Shown one piece after another: positions 16,264 through 24,830 of a DNA stretch of 64,000 nt; position 1 is the first letter of the stretch; each line of letters begins with the position of its first letter. The position numbers and the translations under genes are program-made. The notes beneath the pieces were generated by a model, which was not told the origin of the DNA, did not search any database, and saw only the letters and a program-made list of their open reading frames with translations. Source of the DNA: Leptolyngbya sp. FACHB-321 (GTDB taxonomy: Bacteria; Cyanobacteriota; Cyanobacteriia; Leptolyngbyales; Leptolyngbyaceae); contig NZ_JACJPI010000061.1 in NCBI RefSeq assembly GCF_014695975.1, forward strand, positions 1-64,000, given 5' to 3'.

Positions 16264-17658
16264 GTGATTACTCTGACCCTTTTGCATCCGATTCAGTCGA
16301 TTCCGGTTCAGCACTGGACGTTTGAGCATGAACCTGTGATTCGGATCGGACGATCGACCGATAACCATGTTATTCTCTATAGCGCCGTGGTTTCCCGTCA
16401 CCATGTCGAATTGCGCCGAGGCGATTCGCAGTGGGAAGTCGTGAGCCTGGGTGCGAATGGCACCTATGTTGATGGCAAGCGCATTACGCAAATGCCGATC
16501 GATGGCAGTATCGTGTTTCGACTTGCCCGATCGGGACCCAACATTCAGGTTCACGTTGGCGCTTTGCCTGCTACGGCTGCCAAGCTGCAAAGCAATCTGC
16601 CAGCACAAAAGATGAAGCCTCCCCTTGGCGGCATTGCTACTGATGAGGCAGGTGAACCAACCCAATCCGGTGAAGCACCACTGACCAATCTTCCGATCCC
16701 TGTGACGAGCCAACCTGAAGAGGAGGAACCGCAGTCTGGAGTTTTAACGCAGCGTTCTACAGCGATGGATGTTGAAAACGAGCCAGATCAGGATAGTTTG
16801 TCACCAATTAGCTCAGCCAACTGTACGCATCCACGCGCTCAGGGAAATACGCTGTTTTGCCCCGACTGTGGGCAACCATTGCAGGTAATGCAAACAGTGG
16901 GTGATTATCAGGTGGTCAAAACTGTACGCCAGGATACGATCGGCGTAACTCAATTAGCTTGGTGCAATGGTCAGAACGTCGTTCTGAGAACACTTAAGCC
17001 AGAATGGCAACAGCCCGAAACGGTCGAAGCCTTTACACAGCAAGCAAAACAACTGCTGGCGCTGGAGCATCCAGGGTTACCGCACTTTAGTGATTTTTTC
17101 GTCATTGAAGGCAAGCCGTATCTTGTGCGAAGTCGAGTTCACGGACAAAGCTTACAGCAACGGGTGAGTCAGCGAGGTACTCCGACGCAAGCAGAGGTGA
17201 TCGCGTCGATCGTACAAGTGTGTGACACCCTAGACTATCTGCATCAGCAGTCTCCCTCATTGGTGCATGAGGATTTAAAACCCGAAAATCTAATTCAAAA
17301 CGCAGCGGTAGGCAACCCTACGATCGTTGGCTTTGTCTCCCTCAAGTCTTTAGCGATAGGCGAACAAACTGCTGCTTCACCCTACACGGCACCTGAACAG
17401 CAGCAGGGACAAAAAACGGTTGCAGTTGATTTGTTCGCCCTAGGACCGATCCTGGTCTATTTGCTGACTGGGGAGTCGCCCAGTGCGTTCTACGCCCAGC
17501 GAGAGCAAGGGTTCCGCTTCTACCCGGAGTATGTGCCTGGTTTAGGGGCAGAGTTTGTAACGATCGTCCGTCGCCTTACCAGTCCGCAGCCAGAGGAACG
17601 TTACGCCTCTGCGAAAGAAGTGGCGGCTGCACTTCTAGACATTTCGGTCACTTCGTAG
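16264..17658 (+). CDS. FHA domain fused to a degenerate Ser/Thr kinase-like domain
   Basis: This 464-aa protein starts at a GTG. Residues 1-100 are an FHA domain (IRIGRSTDNHVIL, SRHHVEL, GANGTYVDGKRI). A Cys/His ribbon, CTHPRAQGNTLFCPDC, follows at about 187-202, then a protein-kinase-like fold (about 215-464). Key catalytic positions are altered: the strand-3 segment reads VVLRTLKP where VAIK is expected, the HRD loop is HEDLKPENL, and DFG is replaced by GFV. APEQ and the DLFALG helix-F motif are kept. A pseudokinase or a weak, atypical kinase is likely. A 294-bp gap before it holds no other gene. It follows the first FHA gene on the same strand. Confidence 0.85.
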   Translation: MITLTLLHPIQSIPVQHWTFEHEPVIRIGRSTDNHVILYSAVVSRHHVELRRGDSQWEVVSLGANGTYVDGKRITQMPIDGSIVFRLARSGPNIQVHVGALPATAAKLQSNLPAQKMKPPLGGIATDEAGEPTQSGEAPLTNLPIPVTSQPEEEEPQSGVLTQRSTAMDVENEPDQDSLSPISSANCTHPRAQGNTLFCPDCGQPLQVMQTVGDYQVVKTVRQDTIGVTQLAWCNGQNVVLRTLKPEWQQPETVEAFTQQAKQLLALEHPGLPHFSDFFVIEGKPYLVRSRVHGQSLQQRVSQRGTPTQAEVIASIVQVCDTLDYLHQQSPSLVHEDLKPENLIQNAAVGNPTIVGFVSLKSLAIGEQTAASPYTAPEQQQGQKTVAVDLFALGPILVYLLTGESPSAFYAQREQGFRFYPEYVPGLGAEFVTIVRRLTSPQPEERYASAKEVAAALLDISVTS

Positions 17659-17689
17659 ACGCTCTTAACCTTAATTGCCTTTTAGAACC

Positions 17690-18520
17690 TTATGGTGCTG
17701 TGGCTATTGGTAGGGTAAAGAAAAAGCAGCTACCTTCACCATGAGTGGATTCAAACCGAAGCTGTCCACCCTGATTTTCAACCAGTAGTTGGCAGAGAGA
17801 CAAGCCCAGCCCAGTGCCCTTGATGTCAGCTCGATCGCGGTGATGTACCCGATAGAAACGCTCAAAGAGATGCGGTTGATCGGCAGCGGGGATACCCAGC
17901 CCGCGATCGCGCACCCAAACTTCGACCCAATTAAAGTCTTGCACGGCTGCACCAACTTCGATCGGGCTGCCAGCAGGAGAGTACTTCAGCGCATTCGACA
18001 ATAGATTAACCAACACCTGCGACACTTGCCAGCGATCGCCCCGCACAAGGGGTAGGTCTGGGCTAAGTTGAAAAATGACCTGATTTGTATGAAAATCTTT
18101 CACCACCGCTTCTAGCAGGCTTGGCAAACAGAGGCTTACAGCCTGAGTTTCCAGTGCGCCAGTTTCCAGATTGCGTAGCGCCATCAAATCATGCAGCAAA
18201 TGCTTTAAGCGGTAGACCTGCTGCTGCACAACATCCAAAAATTCTTCGCGGTGCGCTGCGTCTAGATTGTTTTCTGCCAATAGCGGTAAAGAGCCACCCA
18301 GAGCGGTCAATGGCGTTGCTAATTGATGCGTCAGTAAGTGCAGGAGCTGCGTTTGCTGTGCAATCTGCTCTTTCAGCATTTGCTGCTCAACCTGCGCTTG
18401 CACCAAACGCTCATCGATCGACTGTGACGCAACAGTGTCTGGCTGGCTCGACGAGAAAAACGGTTGATTGTCTAAAGATGAAGGCATAGGTCGGCTTGAG
18501 CTAGAGCAACTTTGAGCCAT
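17690..18520 (-). CDS. Small cytosolic sensor histidine kinase
   Basis: This 276-aa kinase has no membrane segment and no recognisable sensor domain. It has a Ser/Gln-rich N-terminus, a coiled coil (about 38-60), HisKA with H-box LLTHQLATPLTAL (His about 65), N-box NLLSNALKYSP, G1 DRGLGIP, the F-box HLFERFYRVH, and G2 GTGLGLSL. All catalytic boxes are intact. It converges with the FHA/kinase-like gene (32 bp between stop codons). With no input domain and no linked regulator, it may act with a partner protein. Confidence 0.88.
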   Translation of the reverse strand: MAQSCSSSSRPMPSSLDNQPFFSSSQPDTVASQSIDERLVQAQVEQQMLKEQIAQQTQLLHLLTHQLATPLTALGGSLPLLAENNLDAAHREEFLDVVQQQVYRLKHLLHDLMALRNLETGALETQAVSLCLPSLLEAVVKDFHTNQVIFQLSPDLPLVRGDRWQVSQVLVNLLSNALKYSPAGSPIEVGAAVQDFNWVEVWVRDRGLGIPAADQPHLFERFYRVHHRDRADIKGTGLGLSLCQLLVENQGGQLRFESTHGEGSCFFFTLPIATAP

Positions 18521-19044
18521 AGCAGCATTGAGTGTCGGTCAACAGTTAGCAAGCGAAAGATTAGTTAAGTGGAGTACAAAACCAACAACTGACACTGCGA
18601 CCATCTTAACATTATGTTACGTAACGCGCTTCTACACAGCCGTAACCGCTCTAAAACCAGACTGTGCTTTCCCGCTTGGGAGCATACAGCGTGACGTGTG
18701 AACGGTAGAAAAGATTGTCATACTCAAGGAAGTTTAAAAAGTCTTCTAGCAATATCGGAATGGGGTGAAAAAGTGATTAAATGAACCGGGATGACTCTAA
18801 GTAGGGTGTCAAATGTAGCTACGTGTCCTGATCAATTTGTTTTCAAAGCGTAGACAAAATTAGTGTACATAGCAGTCTTTAAGCATTTATGCATGGTACG
18901 CCGCTCTTGAAGCAGGCAGCGGTCAGACACCAGGCTCAGGAGAGGCTCAAGGCTGAAAGCGACTACAGGGACTGTTCACAAATTAAAAGAGATTGTTAGA
19001 TCAATCCTTTCAGTCTGGTTGATTGAATCGTTGGATATATCAAG
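18521..19044. other. Divergent intergenic region with GTTACGTAAC palindrome
   Basis: These 524 bp separate the leftward histidine kinase gene and the rightward ppx gene, so both promoters should be here. The perfect 10-bp palindrome GTTACGTAAC at 18616-18625, about 95 bp upstream of the kinase start, is the most operator-like site. No gene or RNA is evident. Confidence 0.4.
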
Positions 19045-20718
19045 ATGGTTAGCTCAGTTCATAAAATCAAGCAACAACTGGTGAGCCTTTCTGCCATGAA
19101 CGCCGAGCATGAGCGTATTCTCGCTGCGATCGATGTGGGTACAAATTCCATTCACATGGTTGTGGTACGCATTCAGCCTGCTCTACCTGCGTTTACGATT
19201 ATTGCGCGGGAGAAAACAACGGTACGACTGGGTGCTCGTGACAAGCAAACAGGCAATCTCACCGACGCTGCGATGGCACGGGCAATGGATGCCCTCAAGC
19301 GCTGTCAGGAGATTTCCAAAAGCCTGAACGCTGAGCAAACGATCGCGGTCGCTACTAGCGCTATGCGTGAAGCACCCAACGGGCGCAGCTTTTTGCAGCA
19401 GATCGAAGCCGAATTAGGGCTGTGGATTAACCTCATTTCGGGTCCTGAAGAAGCGCGTCGGATCTATCTGGGCGTGCTATCGGGCATGGAGTTTAGCGGT
19501 CAACCTCATGCCATCATTGATATTGGCGGTGGCTCGACTGAGTTGATTCTGGGTGATGGGCACGAACCCCGCACCCTCAGCAGTACCAAAATTGGTGCAG
19601 TGCGGCTTACGGCTGAACAAATCACCACTGACCCGATTAGCAACAGCGAGTTTCAGTCGCTCCAAGCCTACATTCGCGGGATGCTAGAACGTCCGATCGA
19701 AGAACTGCAAGCTGGTCTAGAAGTCGGTGAACATCCTCGGCTCGTCGGCACATCAGGCACGATCGAAACCCTGGCAATGATCCATGCCCGCGAAAAAACG
19801 GGTGCCGTGCCATCACCACTGAATGGCTATGAGTTTAGCCTTAGAGACTTACGAGAGATTGTCGATCGCTTGCGTCGTCTATCAGTTGCAGAGCGGGCTG
19901 AAATTCCGGGCATCAATGAGCGCCGTGCCGAAATTATCTTGGCAGGGGCACTTATTCTTCAAGAAGCGATGACGCTGTTGGGGATGGAGTCGATCGTCAT
20001 TTGTGAACGATCGTTGCGAGAAGGTGTCATCGTCGATTGGATGCTGACTCATGGACTGATCGAGGATCGCTTGCGCTATCAAGGTTCTGTCCGCCAGCGC
20101 AGCGTGCTCGAAACTGCCATCAAATATCAGGTGAAGCTAGACTACGGCGAACAGGTAGCAGACTTTGCGTTGAGCCTGTTCGACCAAACTCAGGGCAGCC
20201 TGCACAGTTGGGGACAAGAAGAACGGGAACTGCTGTGGGCAGCCGCCATTCTGCACAACTGTGGGCATCACGTTAGTCATTCCTCTCATCACAAACACTC
20301 CTACTACCTGGTTCGTAATAGTGACCTGCTTGGCTATACCGAAACCGAAATCGAGACGATCGCCAACCTTGCTCGCTATCACCGCAAAAGTGCACCTAAG
20401 AAAAAGCACGAAAGTTACCGCAATCTAACTAGCAAACGGTATCGTCGCGTGGTTGATCAACTTAGCGCCTTGCTGCGTCTTGCTGTCGCGCTCGATCGTC
20501 GCCAGATTGGTGCTATTAAACGTGTCGTCTGCCAACCCCATCCCGAAACGCAGGAATTCTGGCTGCTCATTCAGCCAACGAAGCCCGATGATGATTGCGC
20601 CCTAGAACTCTGGAGCCTCGACTATAAAAAAGGTAGCTTTGAAACCGAATTTGGGTTGAAGTTAATACCTGTTTTAGAAGCAACATCGGTAGAGATAGCA
20701 CCAATAGGAGCATACTAG
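19045..20718 (+). CDS. ppx: Ppx/GppA family exopolyphosphatase
   Basis: It releases phosphate from the ends of polyphosphate chains or hydrolyses pppGpp. The 557-aa length is usual. The N-terminal ASKHA fold has phosphate-1 loop IDVGTNSIHMVV (about 28-39), AVATSAMREAPNG, the IDIGGGSTELILGDG phosphate-2 loop (about 159) and GTSGTIETLAM. A C-terminal HD-like domain includes AAILHNCGHHVSHSSHHKHS (about 410). ATG at 19045; the ATG at 19099 (MNAEHERI) is possible and would give the commoner N-terminus. Monocistronic. Ppx and GppA activities cannot be separated by eye; Ppx is more usual in cyanobacteria. Confidence 0.92.
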   Translation: MVSSVHKIKQQLVSLSAMNAEHERILAAIDVGTNSIHMVVVRIQPALPAFTIIAREKTTVRLGARDKQTGNLTDAAMARAMDALKRCQEISKSLNAEQTIAVATSAMREAPNGRSFLQQIEAELGLWINLISGPEEARRIYLGVLSGMEFSGQPHAIIDIGGGSTELILGDGHEPRTLSSTKIGAVRLTAEQITTDPISNSEFQSLQAYIRGMLERPIEELQAGLEVGEHPRLVGTSGTIETLAMIHAREKTGAVPSPLNGYEFSLRDLREIVDRLRRLSVAERAEIPGINERRAEIILAGALILQEAMTLLGMESIVICERSLREGVIVDWMLTHGLIEDRLRYQGSVRQRSVLETAIKYQVKLDYGEQVADFALSLFDQTQGSLHSWGQEERELLWAAAILHNCGHHVSHSSHHKHSYYLVRNSDLLGYTETEIETIANLARYHRKSAPKKKHESYRNLTSKRYRRVVDQLSALLRLAVALDRRQIGAIKRVVCQPHPETQEFWLLIQPTKPDDDCALELWSLDYKKGSFETEFGLKLIPVLEATSVEIAPIGAY

Positions 20719-20785
20719 CGGCTCATTGCTAGTTTTTAGTTAATGAGCCTACTGCTCGAGACTGCCATTAGCCCACGCAACGGAC

Positions 20786-21445
20786 TTAACTAACGCCCAC
20801 AAATAGGTCATCAAAACTCTTAGCAGGCGCATCCGCTTTAGCCACAATCTCGACAATTTTGTTGCGTGCAGATGGTGAGAAAAGTGCCTCCACACAGGTC
20901 TTAGCTACTTTGGTACGAGGAATGCTGCCATCAGATAGGGTGTCAGCAGAGGACATTACGACAGCATCCGTGTTGTCTTCATTCTTTAACCCACCGGGAC
21001 GGACGATCGTGTAAGTCAAGCCGCTTTTTTGTAGATATTCCTCTGCCTGTTTCTTCCAAACCAAAATGAGAAAAAAGAGGTTCAAAGGATGCAGCAGTTT
21101 CGATGTACAGAGAGAGGAAACAAACACAAACTGCTCGATTTGCTTTTGCTTGGCAGCCTCGACTAAATTTTTTGTGCCTTCATAGTCAACTTTGTACGGG
21201 GCGGTTGGGTCAAACCCTGGCTTTGCGCCAGTAGCGCAAAGAACAACAGTGCTATCCCCTATGGCACTGGCTAACGTTGTAGGGTCTAAAACATCACCTA
21301 CGACCAATTCGGCTTCTGTTGGCAAAATGGAGCGGGCAGCGGTTAAATCACGCACCAGAGCACGCACTGGGATACCTCGCGCTACTAGCTCTTTCACAAT
21401 ACGTTGTCCTGTCTGCCCTGTAGCTCCAGCGACAAATGCTTTCAT
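20786..21445 (-). CDS. Atypical SDR, NAD(P)-binding protein (NmrA/Ycf39-like)
   Basis: This 219-aa protein has the atypical SDR nucleotide motif VAGATGQTGQRIVKEL at its N-terminus, an Arg after strand 2 (VRALVRD) that suggests NADP(H), VVGDVLDP, and FVFVSSL. The usual YxxxK is shifted to a WKKQAEEYLQKSGLTYTIVRP block. It resembles plant plastid SDRs of the At2g34460/Tic62 group. The ATG at 21445 is preceded by GGAG 8 bases upstream and is preferred over a TTG at 21469. The substrate is unknown; protein scaffolding or quinone/pigment chemistry are known family roles. It converges with ppx. Confidence 0.88.
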   Translation of the reverse strand: MKAFVAGATGQTGQRIVKELVARGIPVRALVRDLTAARSILPTEAELVVGDVLDPTTLASAIGDSTVVLCATGAKPGFDPTAPYKVDYEGTKNLVEAAKQKQIEQFVFVSSLCTSKLLHPLNLFFLILVWKKQAEEYLQKSGLTYTIVRPGGLKNEDNTDAVVMSSADTLSDGSIPRTKVAKTCVEALFSPSARNKIVEIVAKADAPAKSFDDLFVGVS

Positions 21446-21834
21446 GCTCTTGCTCCTTGTAGTCGTCAACGTGTGCAGTCTAAAAAAGGACTATGACCTG
21501 AGAAACCACAGAATAGGGGCTAGAGAACTCGGATTTCATCTATGTCTGGTATGAAATCCAGCACGCCGCTTCCTAGGTAAGCACCTCAGTCCCACAACGG
21601 CAACCAAAGTTAAAGCCGCTTCACTGCTGCTAATTTAGTCTAAGACCTGTTCAAGGCAAATTTAGGACGATCGCCCTGCCTTTTGAATCATGTAGTGAGC
21701 GCTTCAAGAGTCTCCCCTACGTTCGCTTTGCATCAGGCTCCATACAAGAGTTATCGATCGCTCTATGCCGATAAAGCTAGCGTACAAAGAGACTCATTAC
21801 CGTAAACTGATGGCAGGCTGTCTCTATAGTAGTG

Positions 21835-22047
21835 CTATGTTAAAGAATGTGAAGCGTTTTTGCCCCTTTGGTACATGGCGTAATAGCTGTATTGGTTAGC
21901 CAGAGCCGTTATTAATCGTCGAGCGTAGCTTTCACTTCTACAAGGGTCTACTTTATACACTGATTGATATTCGATAAACTTTTTGAGAAATCCGTAAAAC
22001 CTCGGTGAGAGCGTGAGGGCTAAAGGGGCAGTATAGACCCAAGGCAT
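21835..22047 (-). CDS. Possible 70-aa small protein, unrecognised
   Basis: An ATG-started 70-codon frame lies in the otherwise empty 21446-22074 interval, antisense to the leader of the DUF1997 gene. Composition is protein-like (aromatic and basic, YARRLITALANQYSYYAMYQ near the C-terminus), but no Shine-Dalgarno is visible and I recognise no family. It is listed only as a candidate. The rest of the interval shows no gene. Confidence 0.22.
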   Translation of the reverse strand: MPWVYTAPLALTLSPRFYGFLKKFIEYQSVYKVDPCRSESYARRLITALANQYSYYAMYQRGKNASHSLT

Positions 22048-22074
22048 ACAGCAATCAACGTCGAGCCGATTATC

Positions 22075-22842
22075 ATGCAGTCACACTCTACTGGATTCTC
22101 ATCCGCTAAGATCTCTGATGGCTCACTCCACACTACATCGGTCATCCCAGAGACGCATTACCAGATGACAGAGGACTCTACTCAACATCTCACTGAACCG
22201 ACCCAGTTTCGCACCCATTTTGTGGATTGCATGGAGATGCCCGCCGAAATGCAAACGGTAACTGAGTATTTTGATGCTCATTCCGATTGGTTTCGTAACT
22301 GTGCTCAACCAATGGTTGCAGAACCACTAGGTGATAATGGCTATGCCCTGGTGATTGGTCGTTTTGGTTCACATGGTTATCAGGTGGAGCCAAAAATCGG
22401 ACTGCACTTGCTGCCTGAAGATCATCGAGTCTACCGGATTGAAACCATTCCTATTCCTGGCTATGTCACCCCGGGCTATGACGTTGATTTTCAAGCAGCG
22501 ATGAAACTGATCGAAGCAGGGGCAGATGCGTCTTCTCCTACAAGCGATCGCACTAGCAAACTTTCTACCCCAGTGACGCGCGTTGAATGGCAGTTAGATC
22601 TAACCGTGTCGATTCAATTTCCACGGTTTATTCAGGCATTGCCCAAGTCGTTGGTCCAAAGTACCGGCGATCGCCTACTCCGCCAAATTGTGCGCCAGGT
22701 GTCCAACCGTCTCACTCGCAAGGTGCTAGAAGACTTTCATAAAACGCATGGGTTACCTGCTCCCAAACTTGCCAAGCGGTGGTTTTTCCAAAAGTCGGAT
22801 GACTGCCTGGAAGATCCGTCGGGCGATGAGCATTCGGTTTAG
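22075..22842 (+). CDS. DUF1997 family protein
   Basis: This 255-aa soluble protein is found in cyanobacteria and plastids. After a Ser/Thr-rich N-terminus the domain runs from about residue 45 to 245. It includes YFDAHSDWFRNCAQPM, the DNGYALVIGRFGSHGYQVEPKIG block cut by short strands, and a C-terminal basic amphipathic helix (LLRQIVRQVSNRLTRKVLEDFH). The fold and function are not established to my knowledge. The ATG at 22075 is accepted; a start further in (MTEDSTQHL, about residue 31) is also possible. Confidence 0.85.
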   Translation: MQSHSTGFSSAKISDGSLHTTSVIPETHYQMTEDSTQHLTEPTQFRTHFVDCMEMPAEMQTVTEYFDAHSDWFRNCAQPMVAEPLGDNGYALVIGRFGSHGYQVEPKIGLHLLPEDHRVYRIETIPIPGYVTPGYDVDFQAAMKLIEAGADASSPTSDRTSKLSTPVTRVEWQLDLTVSIQFPRFIQALPKSLVQSTGDRLLRQIVRQVSNRLTRKVLEDFHKTHGLPAPKLAKRWFFQKSDDCLEDPSGDEHSV

Positions 22843-22880
22843 ATCGGGTGTAGCTGTCTGCTGGTTTAGTGTTGATTGGT

Positions 22881-23783
22881 TTAGCGATCGCTTACAGTTA
22901 GCCGCTCTACGCCGAGTCGCAACACTGACAAACCCAGGATGATCAAGAACATCACTAAACCGATTGTGCAGGCGTAACTCATTTCCAGGCTCTGAAACGC
23001 TTGCTCATAGACGTAATACACGATCGTCTTAGAACTGTTGCGCGGACCACCCTGCGTCATGATGTAGACTTCTTCAAAGACTTTAGTGGCAGAAATAGCA
23101 GAAATGACCGCCACCAGTAATAGGTATGGCTGCATCAACGGGACGGTAATATCCCAATGTTTTTTGATGCCATCGGAACCGTCGATCGCCGCCGCCTCAT
23201 ACAAATCTTCAGGGATTGCCTGCAAGCCCGCTAGGTAAATCACCATGTAGTAGCCCAAGCCTTTCCAAATAGTTACAACCATCACGCTGAAGATTGCCCA
23301 TTTGGGGCTAGTGAGCCAGGGAATGCCTGCTGAGAGACCCAGTAGCTTTAGTAGTTGATTGAGCAAGCCGTTGTCAGCATAGAGCCATTTCCAGGCGATA
23401 CCTGCTACAACCATTGAAATCACGACGGGGGTATAATATGCCACCCGAAACCAGCGGATGCCGCGTAGCTTTTGGTTCACTAAAATTGCCAAGCCCAACG
23501 GTAGCATCACCAGAATGGGAACTACGCCCACCAGATACAGCACCGTGTTGTGAAAAGTCTCCCAAAAGACGCGATCGCCCCACAGACGACGAAAATTCTT
23601 CAGCCCAATCCATAGAGGTGGCTGCGTCAAATCAAAGTCGTAGCGCGTAAAACTGAGGTAGAACGCCTGTAGCGCTGGATAAAACACGGTCAGGCTGAGA
23701 ACTACCAGAGCAGGCAGCAAAAAAAGGTAAGGCGTGAGCCGCTGTAACAGTAGGCTCCGATCCTTCAGCATCCATTTGGGCAT
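22881..23783 (-). CDS. Sugar ABC transporter permease, MalF/UgpA type
   Basis: This 300-aa inner-membrane protein has six predicted helices and the binding-protein-dependent permease loop EAAAIDGSDGIKKHWDITVPLM near residues 198-220, which contacts the ATPase. It is of the carbohydrate uptake-1 type. No MalG partner, ATPase or binding protein lies next to it. It faces the DUF1997 gene tail to tail (38 bp). A similar but distinct permease pair is at 42.9-44.6 kb. The sugar cannot be told from the permease alone. Confidence 0.9.
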   Translation of the reverse strand: MPKWMLKDRSLLLQRLTPYLFLLPALVVLSLTVFYPALQAFYLSFTRYDFDLTQPPLWIGLKNFRRLWGDRVFWETFHNTVLYLVGVVPILVMLPLGLAILVNQKLRGIRWFRVAYYTPVVISMVVAGIAWKWLYADNGLLNQLLKLLGLSAGIPWLTSPKWAIFSVMVVTIWKGLGYYMVIYLAGLQAIPEDLYEAAAIDGSDGIKKHWDITVPLMQPYLLLVAVISAISATKVFEEVYIMTQGGPRNSSKTIVYYVYEQAFQSLEMSYACTIGLVMFLIILGLSVLRLGVERLTVSDR

Positions 23784-23825
23784 TGCGGCGTGAGTGGCAA
23801 ACGATAAGCAGGTCTAGCTCATCAT

Positions 23826-23970
23826 AAGGGGAATGGGGAGTGGGAAGTAGGGAGTAGGGAAAGGCAAAAGGTAAAAGGCAAAAATAGGGAAGTTTTGAAA
23901 TTTGAGTTGATGCTGTACTGCTTCCTTTGCTTCCCCTGCTTCCTTTGCTTCCCCTGCCTCCTTTGCTGCA
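23826..23970. repeat. Low-complexity intergenic repeats, including an 18-bp tandem unit
   Basis: Two blocks are seen. At 23826-23890 there are purine-rich GGGGAGT/AGGGAGT/AAAGGCA-type degenerate heptads. At 23921-23967 the 18-bp unit CTTCCTTTGCTTCCCCTG is repeated twice exactly, then partly a third time. Such short repeats are typical intergenic filler in cyanobacteria and recur at 30.6, 32.8, 33.5, 35.7, 53.9, 61.8 and 63.7 kb. Confidence 0.75.
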
Positions 23971-23992
23971 GGCTTCTGCTTCCTTTTCCGCA

Positions 23993-24685
23993 CTAAACCA
24001 ATGCCTCCAGAGGCTTCCAGGCTTCTAAACCTTTGAGAACGTCAGCAGCAGTAGCTGTCCAACCGACGATGCCGCCTTGAGCACGTACCATTTCGAGGGT
24101 AGCTTGCTTGAATTCAGGGAAGTAGCTTTCGGTGCAATCTTCGACCATAAGGCACTCGTAGCCGCGATCGTTAGCTTCGCGCATGGTTGTTTGTACACAC
24201 ACTTCTGTCGTCACGCCTGTGATGAATAGATGGGTAATGCCTTGCGCTTTCAGCATGGACTCCAGATCAGTGGCGTAGAAAGCCCCTTTCCCCGGCTTGT
24301 AGATGACTGTTTCGTTGGGCAGTGGAGCGAGTTCGGGAATAATGCCATTGCCAGGTTCGCCTTTGACTAAAATGCGCCCCATCGGTCCTTCACTGCCGAT
24401 CGTTAACTCGCCTTTACCACGCTTAATTTTGGATGGCGGACAGTCAGAAAGATCAGATTGATGACACTCGATTGTATGAAAAATCGGTAGTTCTAAGGTA
24501 CGAAACCCTTCAATTAATTGTTTAAGCGTGGGGACGATCGTCCGTAGCAAGCTAACATCGTTTCCTAAAATATCGCCAAAACCACCTAGTTCCATAAAGT
24601 CTCGTTGCATATCAATGACAATAAGCGCAACATTCCCAGAAGCAGGCAATTCGTAATCGTAAGGTTGGGCAGAAATTGTAACCAT
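23993..24685 (-). CDS. Isochorismatase-family cysteine hydrolase
   Basis: This 230-aa soluble amidohydrolase has the catalytic triad visible: Asp in [11 protein letters not shown] (about 24), Lys in [13 protein letters not shown] (about 134) and Cys in [15 protein letters not shown] (about 166), the last with the usual non-prolyl cis-peptide context. The family includes biuret, ureidoacrylate and nicotinamide amidohydrolases. The ATG at 24685 ([10 protein letters not shown]) gives a normal N-terminus; the longer frame upstream is repetitive. It is the last gene of the leftward BMP-transporter group (145 bp after the ATPase), which suggests it breaks a C-N bond of the imported compound. The substrate is unknown. 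Confidence 0.9.
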   Translation of the reverse strand: MVTISAQPYDYELPASGNVALIVIDMQRDFMELGGFGDILGNDVSLLRTIVPTLKQLIEGFRTLELPIFHTIECHQSDLSDCPPSKIKRGKGELTIGSEGPMGRILVKGEPGNGIIPELAPLPNETVIYKPGKGAFYATDLESMLKAQGITHLFITGVTTEVCVQTTMREANDRGYECLMVEDCTESYFPEFKQATLEMVRAQGGIVGWTATAADVLKGLEAWKPLEALV

Positions 24686-24830
24686 AGTTGTTAGTTCTTG
24701 GTTGTTAGTTGTTGGGCAACAATCTGCGATCGACATCTGTTGACTTTAAGTCCTTAGTTCTTCTAACGACTAAAAGCCAACAATTAACAATTTTTTCAGC
24801 TAATTGCTGACAGCTAAACGCTGAATGCTT

